A stretch of DNA of 64,000 nucleotides from positions 6,200,001-6,264,000 of the forward strand of contig NZ_CP107989.1 in NCBI RefSeq assembly GCF_041435015.1, given 5' to 3'. Source of the stretch: Streptomyces canus (GTDB taxonomy: Bacteria > Actinomycetota > Actinomycetes > Streptomycetales > Streptomycetaceae). Position numbers and translations under genes: made by a program. Shown here in pieces: positions 15,998 to 24,888 of the stretch (position 1 is its first letter; each line of letters begins with the position of its first letter). The notes beneath the pieces are model-generated. The model was given only the letters and a program-made list of their open reading frames with translations. It was not told where the DNA came from and made no database searches.

Positions 15998-17530
15998 CGC
16001 CGGCCCCAGCCCCGCCAGCACTCTCAACTGCAGCCACAGGACGAGGCGTTCGTCGGGATCGTCCAGGTCGATTCCGACCTGCTTCCGTACCTGCTTCAGT
16101 CGGTAGCGGCACGTGTTCGGGTGCACGGCCAGCAGCCTTGCCGCCTCCGTCATGTCGCACCCCGTGTCGAACCAGCAGAGCAGCGTGCGGGCGTAGTCCG
16201 TCCCGTGCTCGGAGTCGTACGACAGCACCCGACGCCAGGATCCCGCGGTCAACTCCCGCTTTTCACCGAGTACGTCGGCGAGCCGCAGCAGCGTCACCCG
16301 CGGCCGCACCTCGTCGATCGTCGCCACCGGCAGCGAGGGCCCGAGCACCCGCAGCACGAGATCGGCGTCCGCCCGTGACCCGGCCACCTCCCCGAGCCCC
16401 GCCACCACCTCACCCAGCCCCGCACGCACCGGCACCCTCAGCGACTGCCCCGCCCGCGCGACGATGTCCTCCGCCAGCCGCCGGTGGCGAGCCCCGGGCG
16501 CCGGCAACAGGGCGTACACCACGCCGTCGAGCAGCACACACGCATGCCGCCCGTACCGCGCCGCGCACTGCAGCCGTACGACGTCCAGCAGCCGTGGCCC
16601 GGTCTGCCCGGCGTCCGGAAGGCCGACCGCGTCCAGGACGAAGGCGGCCACCCGTACCGGGCCCTCGACTCCCAGCCCCACGGAGGACGTTGCCGCGTCC
16701 GCCGTCCCCTCCAGCACCCGCCGCAGCAGATCGCTGTTCTGGTGCCGGGCCAGCTCCTGTGCCGCCCGCGCCCGCAGGAGCAGCAGTGCCGCCGTCGACG
16801 CCCCCTGGACGAGCGTCCCCTCCGCGTCCGCCGCGAGCGTGCCGTCGTCGACGACCCACACCGAGCCGAGGGTCTCCCCGCCGGCCCGGACGGCGACCGC
16901 GAGGCGCGGCAGGGCGCTGTCCCGCAGCGCGGGCAGCCGCAGCGGGCCGTCGGCCGCGAACAGCATCCGGTACTGCTCGGTGTTCTCCACGTCTGCCGGT
17001 ACCCGCAGGCCCAGGATGCCCTGGCGGCGGTCCTCGTCGACCGGCTGGCCGGGGACCGTGGAGTAGGCGAGGATCCGCTGCCGGGGATCCTCCACGGCCG
17101 TCGCCCCGCCGGTCGCCGCCGCGATGGCGTCGGCGAGCGCGAAGAGGTCGCCGTGGCCGCCCGTGGCCGGGACCGGCCGCGCGCCGATCGCCGAGGCCAG
17201 CAGCAGGTGTGCCTGGTGCCAGGCCGTGTCCTCGGCGACGGACAGCAGTGCCACGCCGTACGTCTGCGCCTCGGCCGTCGGCCCGTCCGGACCGCGCACC
17301 ACCAGGCCGGTCATCCCGGCTTCCGCGGCCGCCCTCACCAGCGGTCCGGCCGCGGCCGCTCGTACCCCGACCGCCAGCAGCAGCGCGCCCGGCACCTGGG
17401 GGAGCGGCGCGTGGGCGTCGTGGAGGAGCACCTCCGTGACCGGGACGGCGAGTCCGGCGGGTGCGGTGTGCAGGCGTACGGACGTCCTTCCGATGGCGTC
17501 CAGGAGGTCCCCGAGCGTGCAGGCGTCCAT
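15983..17530 (-). CDS. PucR-family transcriptional regulator
   Basis: The 515-residue protein has the N-terminal PucR-like domain (from TLGDLLDAIG), a GAF/GGDEF-like middle part and a C-terminal helix-turn-helix. The last has the typical PucR signature HPNTCRYRLKQVRKQ near residue 490. It is divergent from the GNAT/racemase operon across about 100 bp, so it most likely controls that operon. PucR-type proteins often sense nitrogen compounds such as purines or amino acids. The effector here is unknown. Confidence 0.85.
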   Translation of the reverse strand: MDACTLGDLLDAIGRTSVRLHTAPAGLAVPVTEVLLHDAHAPLPQVPGALLLAVGVRAAAAGPLVRAAAEAGMTGLVVRGPDGPTAEAQTYGVALLSVAEDTAWHQAHLLLASAIGARPVPATGGHGDLFALADAIAAATGGATAVEDPRQRILAYSTVPGQPVDEDRRQGILGLRVPADVENTEQYRMLFAADGPLRLPALRDSALPRLAVAVRAGGETLGSVWVVDDGTLAADAEGTLVQGASTAALLLLRARAAQELARHQNSDLLRRVLEGTADAATSSVGLGVEGPVRVAAFVLDAVGLPDAGQTGPRLLDVVRLQCAARYGRHACVLLDGVVYALLPAPGARHRRLAEDIVARAGQSLRVPVRAGLGEVVAGLGEVAGSRADADLVLRVLGPSLPVATIDEVRPRVTLLRLADVLGEKRELTAGSWRRVLSYDSEHGTDYARTLLCWFDTGCDMTEAARLLAVHPNTCRYRLKQVRKQVGIDLDDPDERLVLWLQLRVLAGLGPATAAG

Positions 17531-17629
17531 GGGTGCCCCCAGATGGTTTGGCCGATCCGCAAAGAAACGTACGTACACATTGTGGGACCGCACAACCCGG
17601 GGCGGCCGCCCGGGCCGGAGACTCGACAC

Positions 17630-18403
17630 ATGACCGGAGTGAGCATCCGTACCGTCCACGACGTCGCCGGCCTCGATGCCGTCAGCGCGTACTTCGGCGA
17701 GGTGTGGCGGACCCCGCGCACGAGCGCGCCCTATCCGGCCGAAGTGCTGCACAGCCTGGTCCACGCCGGCGGCGCGGTGCACGCGGCCCACGACGGTGAG
17801 CGCCTCGCCGGGGCCTGTGTCGCCGTGTTCGGGCCGCCGCGCTCGCGGGAGGTGTACTCCCTGGTCGCTGCCGCTGAACCCGGGCTCGGCCAGCTGGTGA
17901 AGCGGGCGCAGCGGGACTGGGCACTCGGCCTGGGCGCCCGCACCATGCGCTGGACCTTCGACCCGCTGGTCGCCCGCAACGCCCGCTTCAACCTGGCCAA
18001 GCTGGGCGCGGTGGGCACCGAGTACGTCGTCGACTTCTACGGCCCCATGAGGGACGGCGTGAACAACGGCGACGAGAGCGACCGGCTGACGGTGACATGG
18101 GATCTGGTGGCGCCGGGACAGCCGTACGACCCGGGGGAGCGCGAGGCCGCACCCGCCACCCGCCGTGCCCCCGACGGAGCAACCCTCGCCCGCCGCGACC
18201 TCGCCGACCTGCACGTCTGGTGCCGGGTCCCGGACGACGTCGTCAAGCTGCGGGCCGCCGACCCGGCGCTCGCGCTGCGCTGGCGGCGGGCCGTGCGCGA
18301 GGTGTTCACGGAGGCCTTCGGGCAGGGGTTCCGGGCGACCGGGATGTCCCGCGACGGCTGGTACACGCTCACCCGCGAGAACGACGAGGAAGGCACCGTA
18401 TGA
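17630..18403 (+). CDS. GNAT-superfamily N-acyltransferase
   Basis: The 257-residue protein has the GNAT-like pattern of an Ala/Gly-rich sheet region (GAVHAAHDGERLAGACVAVF) followed by QLVKRAQRDWALGLGA. It ends with FDPLVARNARFNLAKLGAVG, which is typical of GNAT proteins encoded next to racemases of the enolase superfamily. Its stop overlaps the start of the next gene as ATGA. In Geobacillus a GNAT enzyme of this kind N-succinylates D-amino acids before racemisation. The same role here is inferred from neighbourhood. Confidence 0.7.
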   Translation: MTGVSIRTVHDVAGLDAVSAYFGEVWRTPRTSAPYPAEVLHSLVHAGGAVHAAHDGERLAGACVAVFGPPRSREVYSLVAAAEPGLGQLVKRAQRDWALGLGARTMRWTFDPLVARNARFNLAKLGAVGTEYVVDFYGPMRDGVNNGDESDRLTVTWDLVAPGQPYDPGEREAAPATRRAPDGATLARRDLADLHVWCRVPDDVVKLRAADPALALRWRRAVREVFTEAFGQGFRATGMSRDGWYTLTRENDEEGTV

Positions 18404-19509
18404 AACTCGAACGCGTCGAGGTCGTCCATGTGGCGATCCCGCTCGTCAGCCCCTTCCGCACCTCCTTCGGCACGATGACGACGAAGGACACCTTCCTGCT
18501 GCACGTCGTCACGGACACCGCCGAGGGCTGGTCGGAGTTCGCCGCCGACCCGCAGCCGCGGTACTGCTCGGAGTTCGTGGCGGGCGCGGAGCTCGTGCTG
18601 CGGGACTTCCTGGTGCCGAGGGTGGCGGCGCTGCCCACGCTCACGGCAGCGCTGGTGGGGCCCGCCGTCAGCGGGATCAAGGGGCACGAGCTGGCGAAGG
18701 CGGCCCTGGAGACGGCCGTCCTCGACGCGGAGCTGCGGTCGTACGGCATGCCGCTGGCGGTGTATCTCGGCGCAGTGCGCGAGCGGGTGCCCGCGGGGGT
18801 GTCGGTGGGGATCAAGGACTCCGTTCCGGAGCTGCTGGACGACGTCGAGCGGTATCTCGCCGAGGGCTACGTCCGGATCAAGCTGAAGATCGAACCGGGC
18901 TGGGACGTCGAACCGGTACGGGCCGTGCGCGAGCGCTTCGGCGCCGCACTGCCCCTCCAGGTCGACGCCAACACGGCGTACACCCTCGCGGACGCGGAAC
19001 ACCTGCGGCGGCTCGACGAGTTCGGGCTGCTGCTGATCGAGGAGCCCCTGGACGAGAACAACCTGTACGGCCACGCGCGCCTCCAGAGCCGTATCGCCAC
19101 CCCCGTCTGCCTCGACGAGTCCCTGCACAACGCCCGGGACACCGCTTCCGCGATCGCGATGGACGCGTGCCGGGTCGTGAACATCAAGCCCGCGCGCGTG
19201 GGCGGCTATCTGGAGGCCCGCCGCATCCACGACGTGGCCCGCGCGCACGGCGTGCCGGTGTGGTGCGGCGGCATGCTGGAGACGGGAATCGGCCGCGCCC
19301 CGAACCTCGCCCTGGCCGCCCTGCCCGGCTTCACGCTCCCCGGCGACACCTCGGCCTCGGCCCGCTACTTCGCGGAGGACATCACCGAGCCGTTCGTCCT
19401 GGTGGACGGCCACCTGCCGGTTCCTCGGACGCCCGGCATCGGCGTCGAACCGCTGCCCGACGTCCTACGGCGCTTCACGCGCGCGAGGCGGGACCTGTAC
19501 GGGGGCTGA
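18400..19509 (+). CDS. menC: N-acylamino-acid racemase / o-succinylbenzoate synthase (enolase superfamily)
   Basis: The 369-residue protein matches the MenC/NAAAR group. The catalytic Lys pair lies in IKLKIEPG (about residue 164). The metal ligands are Asp in VDANTAYT, Glu in IEEPLDENN and Asp in LDESLHNA, and the second Lys lies in NIKPARVGG. o-Succinylbenzoate synthase and N-succinylamino-acid racemase cannot be told apart by sequence. The linked GNAT gene and the absence of other men genes favour the racemase. It is coupled by ATGA to the GNAT gene. Confidence 0.88.
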   Translation: MKLERVEVVHVAIPLVSPFRTSFGTMTTKDTFLLHVVTDTAEGWSEFAADPQPRYCSEFVAGAELVLRDFLVPRVAALPTLTAALVGPAVSGIKGHELAKAALETAVLDAELRSYGMPLAVYLGAVRERVPAGVSVGIKDSVPELLDDVERYLAEGYVRIKLKIEPGWDVEPVRAVRERFGAALPLQVDANTAYTLADAEHLRRLDEFGLLLIEEPLDENNLYGHARLQSRIATPVCLDESLHNARDTASAIAMDACRVVNIKPARVGGYLEARRIHDVARAHGVPVWCGGMLETGIGRAPNLALAALPGFTLPGDTSASARYFAEDITEPFVLVDGHLPVPRTPGIGVEPLPDVLRRFTRARRDLYGG

Positions 19510-19551
19510 CCGGCTCGTGGCCGGAAGTGACCGCCGCGTTAGATTGATCCC

Positions 19552-20343
19552 GTGCTCTCTCGCCTCACGCGCCCCCAGGCCGTCGCCGTCTGCGCCCTGC
19601 CCGTCGTGGCACTGGTCGCCACGGCCCTCTTCGCGCCGCTGCCGTTCGCACTGGCGCAGCCCGGGATGACGGCGAACGTCCTCGGCGAGAACAAGGGCGC
19701 GGAGGTGATCACGATCTCCGGGGCGAAGACGCGTACGACGAGCGGGCAGCTGCGGATGACGACCATCGAGGCGACCGGGCCCGACACCCATGTCGCGCTC
19801 GGTGACCTCTTCGACAGCTGGTTCCGCACCGACCGGGCGGTCATGCCCCACGACGCGGTCTACCCGAGCGGGCAGAGCGTCGAGGAGATCGAGAAGCACA
19901 ACACCGCGCAGATGAAGGAGTCCCAGGACGCGGCGACCGAGGCGGCGCTGAACTACCTGAAGCTCCGCGACGACAAGGTCAAGGTCACGCTGAAGCTCGC
20001 GGACGTCGGCGGCCCGAGCGCGGGGCTGCTGTTCACCCTGGGGATCATCGACAAGCTGAACGGTGACGGCGTCGGGGGCGACCTCACGGGCGGCCGCACC
20101 ATTGCCGGGACGGGAACGATCGACGCGGACGGGACGGTCGGCGCGGTGGGCGGCGTGGCGCTGAAGACGCAGGCCGCGAAGCGGGACGGGGCGACGGTGT
20201 TCCTGGTCCCCGAGGAGGAGTGCTCCGACGCGAAGGCGGAGCTGCCGAAGGGGCTGCGGCTGATCCCGGTGACGTCCCTGAAGGGGGCGGTGAGTGCGCT
20301 GACCGCACTGGAGTCGGGTAAGGGGTCCGTCCCCGCCTGCTAG
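19552..20343 (+). CDS. Secreted/membrane-anchored S16 (Lon-like) serine protease domain protein
   Basis: The 263-residue protein starts with a signal-anchor (residues 8-35). Its C-terminal half is a Lon-type proteolytic domain with Ser in GGPSAGLLF and Lys in LKTQAAKRDGA forming the Ser-Lys dyad. It is similar to YlbL-type proteins but lacks an obvious PDZ domain. It should act outside the membrane on unknown substrates. Its stop codon overlaps by three bases the stop of the convergent small gene. Confidence 0.8.
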   Translation: MLSRLTRPQAVAVCALPVVALVATALFAPLPFALAQPGMTANVLGENKGAEVITISGAKTRTTSGQLRMTTIEATGPDTHVALGDLFDSWFRTDRAVMPHDAVYPSGQSVEEIEKHNTAQMKESQDAATEAALNYLKLRDDKVKVTLKLADVGGPSAGLLFTLGIIDKLNGDGVGGDLTGGRTIAGTGTIDADGTVGAVGGVALKTQAAKRDGATVFLVPEEECSDAKAELPKGLRLIPVTSLKGAVSALTALESGKGSVPAC

Positions 20344-20522
20344 TGCGCGAGGGCCGGCCTGGGCGAGGCCAGCCGGAGGCCGACCTCCACCAGGGTCCAG
20401 CCGAGCCGGGTCCTGATGGCGTACGGCCGCTTGGCCTGCGCGGCCAGGCGGTGGGCGTCGGCCTCGGCGCGGAGGTCGGCGGCGCGGAGGTGGTGCAGGG
20501 CGAGGTGGGTCTCGGAGTGCAT
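20340..20522 (-). CDS. Small conserved hypothetical protein after ArsR regulator
   Basis: The 60-residue protein is rich in His, Arg, Ala and Leu (HSETHLALHHLRAADLRAEA) and probably helical. It begins 12 bp after the ArsR stop and is preceded by GGGCCC-type spacing with a weak GAAAGG site. It is likely co-transcribed with the regulator. No function is recognised. Confidence 0.55.
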   Translation of the reverse strand: MHSETHLALHHLRAADLRAEADAHRLAAQAKRPYAIRTRLGWTLVEVGLRLASPRPALAH

Positions 20523-20534
20523 GGCGGGGCCCTT

Positions 20535-21110
20535 TCAGTCCGTCTCGGTCGGGAACAGGTGCGTGTGGATGCGTACTTGCTCCGAGCCGGGGTCCTCGTC
20601 GGTGACCCGGCCGCGGTAGTCGTTGATCAGGGCGTGCATCTTGGTCACGAGCTCGGCGCCCAGTTCGGGGGTGAGCTGGAGCGTCGCGTCGCTCATGTCG
20701 GTGGAGCGGATCCAGTCCTGGGACCAGCGCTCGCGGGTGTGGAGCCAGTGGGACAACTCGCGAGCGTGGGTCGCGGCCACCTCGTGCAGGAAGATCTCGG
20801 CCATCCCGCGGAGTTCCGGGCCCGCCCCCTCGAACTCGGTGGTGTCGAAGGTCAGTCCCTCGTCCACGGCCTTCCACCACCGCTCCCGCCCCTTGCCGTG
20901 CTCCGGGGCATCCGCGATGAAGCCGTACTCGGCGAGCTGTCGCAGGTGGTAGCTGGTGGCTCCGCTGGACTCGCCCAGCCGCTCGGCGAGCATCGACGCG
21001 GTGGCGGGACCGCGCCGGCGCAGGGCGTTGAGCAGTTCCATCCGCAGGGGATGGGCCAGCCCGCGCAGTGAACGGGCGTCGAGTTTCCGTACGTTGGGCT
21101 CTTCCGGCAT
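20535..21110 (-). CDS. ArsR/SmtB-type helix-turn-helix regulator
   Basis: The 191-residue protein has an N-terminal winged helix (LAHPLRMELLNAL, then ATSYHLRQLAEYGFI) of the ArsR type and a longer C-terminal domain with a Trp-rich stretch (REWS-like HWLHTRERWSQDW). There is no metal-binding Cys motif, so it is probably a non-metal member. I chose ATG 21110 over 21146, because 21146 would put the operator-like dyad inside the coding region. Autoregulation through that dyad is likely. Confidence 0.8.
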   Translation of the reverse strand: MPEEPNVRKLDARSLRGLAHPLRMELLNALRRRGPATASMLAERLGESSGATSYHLRQLAEYGFIADAPEHGKGRERWWKAVDEGLTFDTTEFEGAGPELRGMAEIFLHEVAATHARELSHWLHTRERWSQDWIRSTDMSDATLQLTPELGAELVTKMHALINDYRGRVTDEDPGSEQVRIHTHLFPTETD

Positions 21111-21126
21111 GCGTACAAAGATAGCT

Positions 21127-21146
21127 TTGCAAAGAGCCCTTTGCAA
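21127..21146 (-). promoter_or_regulatory. Operator-like dyad upstream of the ArsR gene
   Basis: TTGCAAAG (21127-21134) and CTTTGCAA (21139-21146) form a perfect 8-bp inverted repeat with a 4-bp spacer. Related CAAAGATAG and TTCTTTGTAA half-sites flank it. The AT-rich dyad sits at the expected promoter position of the regulator gene. Confidence 0.6.
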
Positions 21147-21184
21147 CAGGTTCTTTGTAACCGCGTCCTTGCGACGGCCTGCCC

Positions 21185-22141
21185 CTACTTCACGAAGCCC
21201 TGTGCCTTCATCCAGTCCAGCGCCACCTGATGCGGATCCTCCCCGGCGACATCAACCTTCGCGTTCAACTCCCGCGCCACCGTGTTGTCCAGCCTCTTCG
21301 TGACCGGGTTCAGGACCTCGGCGATGGCCGGCCACCTCTTCAGGGCCTTGGAGTTGATCACGGGAGCCGCGTTGTAGTTGGGGAAGAACGTCCGGTCGTC
21401 CCGCATCACCACCAGGTTCATGGACGTGATGCGCCCGTCGGTGGTGAAGACCTCCCCGTACCGGCAACTGCCCTTCGCCACCTGGGTGTAGATGATCCCG
21501 GTATCCATCTGGGTGATGTTCTTCGCCGGGATGCTCATCCCGTACGCCTTCTCCATGCCCGGCAGCCCGTCCGCGCGGTTGGCGAACTCGCCCTCCACGC
21601 ACAGCGTCACCGCACCGGAGTCCTTCTTCGCCAGCGCGGCCACGTCGGAGAGCGTCCTCGTGCCGTACTTTTTGAAGCCGGCCTGGTTCATGGCGAGGGC
21701 GTAGGTGTTGTTCAGGGGTGCCTTCGGCAGCCACGTCAGCCCGTTCCCCAGGTCGGCCCTCCGTACCGCCACCCACTGCTTCTGCGGATCGGCGATCGGT
21801 TCACCGTTGCCCTGGTACGTGATCCACGCGGTGCCCGTGTACTCGTACATCCCGTCCGCGTCCCCGGACTTGACCGCCTCCCGCGCCCCGACCGACCCCT
21901 GGATCCCCGTGCGGTCGAGCACATCCGCCCCGGCCGCCTGGAACGCGATCCCCATGATCGCGCCGAGGATCAGCTGCTCGGTGAACTCCTTCGACGTGAC
22001 CGTCAGAACCGCCCCTTTGAGCGGCTCACCCCGCCCGATCGAACCCGGCTTCACGTCGTCGACCATGGGCGAGCCACTGGTCAGCCCGCAGCCGGACAGC
22101 AGAACCAGGACCCCGGCCAGCGTCAGGCATGTCCGCCTCAT
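21185..22141 (-). CDS. Glycine betaine/choline-type ABC transporter substrate-binding lipoprotein
   Basis: The 318-residue protein has a lipoprotein signal with lipobox LSGC (Cys near residue 18). Its mature part is of the OpuAC/ProX type: VTSKEFTEQLILG near the N-terminus, YEYTGTAW in the middle and a C-terminal lobe. It should bind a quaternary amine outside the membrane for the importer encoded upstream. An AGAGGCCGGAG site precedes the ATG. The start and signal-peptide region is repeated several times upstream (see repeat 22126-22644). Confidence 0.87.
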   Translation of the reverse strand: MRRTCLTLAGVLVLLSGCGLTSGSPMVDDVKPGSIGRGEPLKGAVLTVTSKEFTEQLILGAIMGIAFQAAGADVLDRTGIQGSVGAREAVKSGDADGMYEYTGTAWITYQGNGEPIADPQKQWVAVRRADLGNGLTWLPKAPLNNTYALAMNQAGFKKYGTRTLSDVAALAKKDSGAVTLCVEGEFANRADGLPGMEKAYGMSIPAKNITQMDTGIIYTQVAKGSCRYGEVFTTDGRITSMNLVVMRDDRTFFPNYNAAPVINSKALKRWPAIAEVLNPVTKRLDNTVARELNAKVDVAGEDPHQVALDWMKAQGFVK

Positions 22142-22644
22142 GTGTCGGTCTCCGGCCTCTGGGGTCGGGGCAGTGGCCGGTGGTCCGGCATCGAGCTCGG
22201 CCTCACGTCTGTGGGTGTGGGGGAGTTGCGGGTCGGTGTGCGGGAGGGGGGCGGGGTCAGGGTTCCGGCCGGCGTCAGGCATGTCCGCCTCATGCGTCGG
22301 TCTCCGGGCCCTGGGGTCGGGGTAGCGGTTCGGCCGGTGGGGTGGTCCGGTGGGCCGGCATCGAGCTGGGGTTGACGTCGTCGGCCATCGGGGAGCCGCC
22401 CGCAGCCGGACAGCAGAACCAGGACCCCGGCCAGCGTCAGGCATGTCCGCCTCATGTGTCGGTCTCCGGCCTCTGGGGTCGGGGTAGCGGTTCGGCCGGT
22501 GGGGTGGTCCGGTGGGCCGGCATCGAGCTGGGGTTGACGTCGTCGGCCATCGGGGAGCCGCCCGCAGCCGGACAGCAGAACCAGGACCCCGGCCAGCGTC
22601 AGGCATGTCCGCCTCATGTGTCGGTCTCCGGCCTCTGGGGGCGG
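22126..22644 (-). repeat. Tandem repeats duplicating the start and signal peptide of the binding protein
   Basis: Two virtually perfect 162-bp units (22321-22482 and 22483-22644) follow two partial or diverged ones. Each carries a GGAG site, ATG and the coding for MRRTCLTLAGVLVLLSGCG. The ATG codons fall at 22141 (real gene), 22293, 22455 and 22617. An open frame of 159 codons from 22617 runs through three signal peptides and stops at 22138, overlapping the real start as ATGA. The rest of the 672-bp gap (22645-22813) holds a more diverged copy. Confidence 0.85.
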
Positions 22645-22813
22645 GGCAGTGGTTCGGTTGGTGAGGTGGGCCGGAGTTGCTGGTCGGTGTGCGGGAGGAG
22701 GGCAGGACCAGGGCCCCGGCCGGCGTCGGACGCCGTCTCGCCGGCATCGAGCCGGGCTGTGGGGGAGCGCCCGCCCACGTCAAGGGCCCCGGCCGTCGGC
22801 AGGCAGGTTCGTC

Positions 22814-23668
22814 TCACGTCCCTGCCTCCAGCCCCCGTGGCCTGAGCAGCAGTTCGGCCAAGGAGGCCAGCCAGTCGACCAGCAGGGCCAGGGTCACCGT
22901 GAGGATCGAGCCGAGCATCAGCACGGGCATCCGCTGGTTGGTGATGCCGGTCGTGATCAGGACGCCCAGCCCGCCGCCCCCGCCGAAGGTCGCGAGGGTC
23001 GCCGTACCGACGTTGAGGACCAGGGCCGTGCGGACGCCCGCGAGGATCAGCGGGACGGCCAGCGGGAGTTCGACGCGTGACAGCACCCCCATGGGCGACA
23101 TCCCGATGCCCCGTGCCGCCTCCAGCAGGGTCGGGTCGTTCGCCTTCAGGCCCGCGATCGTGTTCGACAGGACCGGCAGGACGGCGTAGGCGACCATGCC
23201 GATCAGGGCCGCCTTCATGCCCGTGCCCAGCCAGATCACCAGCAGGGCCAGCAGACCGATCGCCGGGGTCGCCTGGCCCATGTTGGCGAGCGCCATGGCC
23301 ACCGGGCTCGCCTTCCGGAAGGTTCTGCGGGTCAGCACGATCCCCAGCGGGATCGCGATGATCAGCACGAAGAACGTCGAGATCACCGTCAGCTCCACCT
23401 GCTGCCACAGGGCCTTGGACACCTGCCCGTTCGACAGCGCGTTCTCGGAGATCGGGTCCAGGTCGGCCTGCGCGAACCACAGCCAGGTCGCGAGCAGGAC
23501 GGCGATCAGGAACGCGGGCAGAAAGGTCAGCTTCTGCCAGGTCACCCGCCTGGTGGGCGGCAACGGCGGGGGAGGGGCCTCGGTCTCCTCCGGTTCGACC
23601 GTCACTTCCGGTTCCACGGCCTCCTCCGCCTCGACCGTCTCCGGCATCTCCAACTCGGGGCTCGTCAC
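22814..23668 (-). CDS. Osmoprotectant ABC transporter permease (ProW/OpuCB-like)
   Basis: The 284-residue protein has an acidic Pro-rich N-terminus, then about six membrane helices. The permease loop GIGMSPMGVLSRVELPLAVPLI (about residues 175-196) contains the EAA motif that contacts the ATPase. Its GTG start overlaps the stop of the ATPase gene (23665-23668). It pairs with the permease at 24881 to form the channel of a glycine-betaine-type importer. Confidence 0.88.
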   Translation of the reverse strand: MTSPELEMPETVEAEEAVEPEVTVEPEETEAPPPPLPPTRRVTWQKLTFLPAFLIAVLLATWLWFAQADLDPISENALSNGQVSKALWQQVELTVISTFFVLIIAIPLGIVLTRRTFRKASPVAMALANMGQATPAIGLLALLVIWLGTGMKAALIGMVAYAVLPVLSNTIAGLKANDPTLLEAARGIGMSPMGVLSRVELPLAVPLILAGVRTALVLNVGTATLATFGGGGGLGVLITTGITNQRMPVLMLGSILTVTLALLVDWLASLAELLLRPRGLEAGT

Positions 23669-24888
23669 GCTCCCTCCTGCTCGGCGTGCGTCTGGGTGGC
23701 CCGGATCTCCTCCAGCGCGTGCTGGTGCTCCCTCGCCTCCAGCCGGTCGGCCTCCAGAAGATCGTGCACGGAGTTCATGAGCGTCTCCATGTCGACGACA
23801 CCCGTGTACTCACCGCGCCGCCCGGTCACCGCGACCCGTCCCGCGTTGTCGGTCAGCACGGCCTCCAGCGCGTCCCGCAGCGTCGCGTCCTTGGTCACCG
23901 TGTCGCTCACCAGCGTCCCGGCCCGGGCCAGCGACCCCTGGGCGCGCATCATGTCGCCGCGCCGGAGCCACTTGTACGGCCGTCCGCGCCTGTCGAGCAG
24001 CAGGATCTCGTTCGTGCCGCTGCCCCGGAGCTTGTTGAAGATCTCCTGGAGGGGGTCGTCGACGGTCACCGTCGGATACTCGGTGATCTCCACCTCCCGT
24101 ACGCGGGTGAGGTTCAGCCGCTTCAGCGCTGCCCCGGCTCCGACGAAACCGGACACGAAATCGTCCGCCGGGTTGGTCAGGATGGCCTCGGGGGTGTCGA
24201 ACTGGGCGATGTGGGACCGTTCGCGCAGCACGGCGATCCGGTCACCGAGCTTGATCGCCTCGTCGAAGTCATGGGTCACGAAGACGATCGTCTTGTGCAG
24301 CTCGTGCTGGAGCCTGATCAGCTCGTCCTGGAGATGGTCGCGGGTGATCGGGTCGACCGCACCGAACGGCTCGTCCATCAGCAGGACGGGAGGATCGGCC
24401 GCCAACGCCCTCGCCACCCCCACCCGCTGCTGCTGGCCGCCGGAGAGCCCGCGTGGATAGCGGCCCTGGAACTCCCCGGGGTCGAGCCCGACGAGGTCGA
24501 GCAGCTCCTCCACGCGGTCCTTGATCCGGCCCTTTCCCCAGCCGATCATCTTCGGCACGAGCGCGATGTTCTGCGCGACCGTCATGTGCGGGAAGAGCCC
24601 GGCCGACTGGATCGCATAGCCCACCTTGCGGCGCAGCTTGACCGGATCGATGCCGGTCACGTCCTCACCGTTGATCCGGATGCGTCCACCGGTCGGCTCG
24701 ATCAACCTGTTGATCATCTTGAGTGTCGTCGACTTGCCGCATCCGGACGGACCGACGAAGACGACGAGCTCGCCGGCCTTGATCTCCATGGTGACGTTGT
24801 CGACGGCGGGCCGCGGAGTGCCGGGATACCTCTTGGTCAGGTTCTCCAGCTCGATGGACGCACCTGAGGTGCCGGACGTCTCAGGCAC
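23665..24888 (-). CDS. Osmoprotectant ABC transporter ATP-binding protein (ProV/OpuCA-like)
   Basis: The 407-residue protein has Walker A GPSGCGKST (about residue 45), the signature LSGGQQQR (about 147) and Walker B VLLMDEPFG (about 165). Two CBS domains occupy the C-terminal third. In OpuA-type systems the CBS domains sense ionic strength and gate transport. It overlaps both permease genes, so the four genes form one operon. Confidence 0.92.
   Translation of the reverse strand: MPETSGTSGASIELENLTKRYPGTPRPAVDNVTMEIKAGELVVFVGPSGCGKSTTLKMINRLIEPTGGRIRINGEDVTGIDPVKLRRKVGYAIQSAGLFPHMTVAQNIALVPKMIGWGKGRIKDRVEELLDLVGLDPGEFQGRYPRGLSGGQQQRVGVARALAADPPVLLMDEPFGAVDPITRDHLQDELIRLQHELHKTIVFVTHDFDEAIKLGDRIAVLRERSHIAQFDTPEAILTNPADDFVSGFVGAGAALKRLNLTRVREVEITEYPTVTVDDPLQEIFNKLRGSGTNEILLLDRRGRPYKWLRRGDMMRAQGSLARAGTLVSDTVTKDATLRDALEAVLTDNAGRVAVTGRRGEYTGVVDMETLMNSVHDLLEADRLEAREHQHALEEIRATQTHAEQEGA

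Noticed and set aside
15781..17439. 552-codon plus-strand frame opposite the PucR gene
   Set aside because: Pro/Arg/Ala-rich shadow; PucR motifs are on the minus strand.
22138..22617. 159-codon frame with three signal peptides as a real gene
   Set aside because: Kept as a finding rather than a gene; it consists of duplicated start regions and has no mature domain.
21185..22783. 532-codon form of the binding protein with long N-terminal extension
   Set aside because: The extension is made of the repeat array read in frame; the real start has a signal peptide and ribosome-binding site at 22141.
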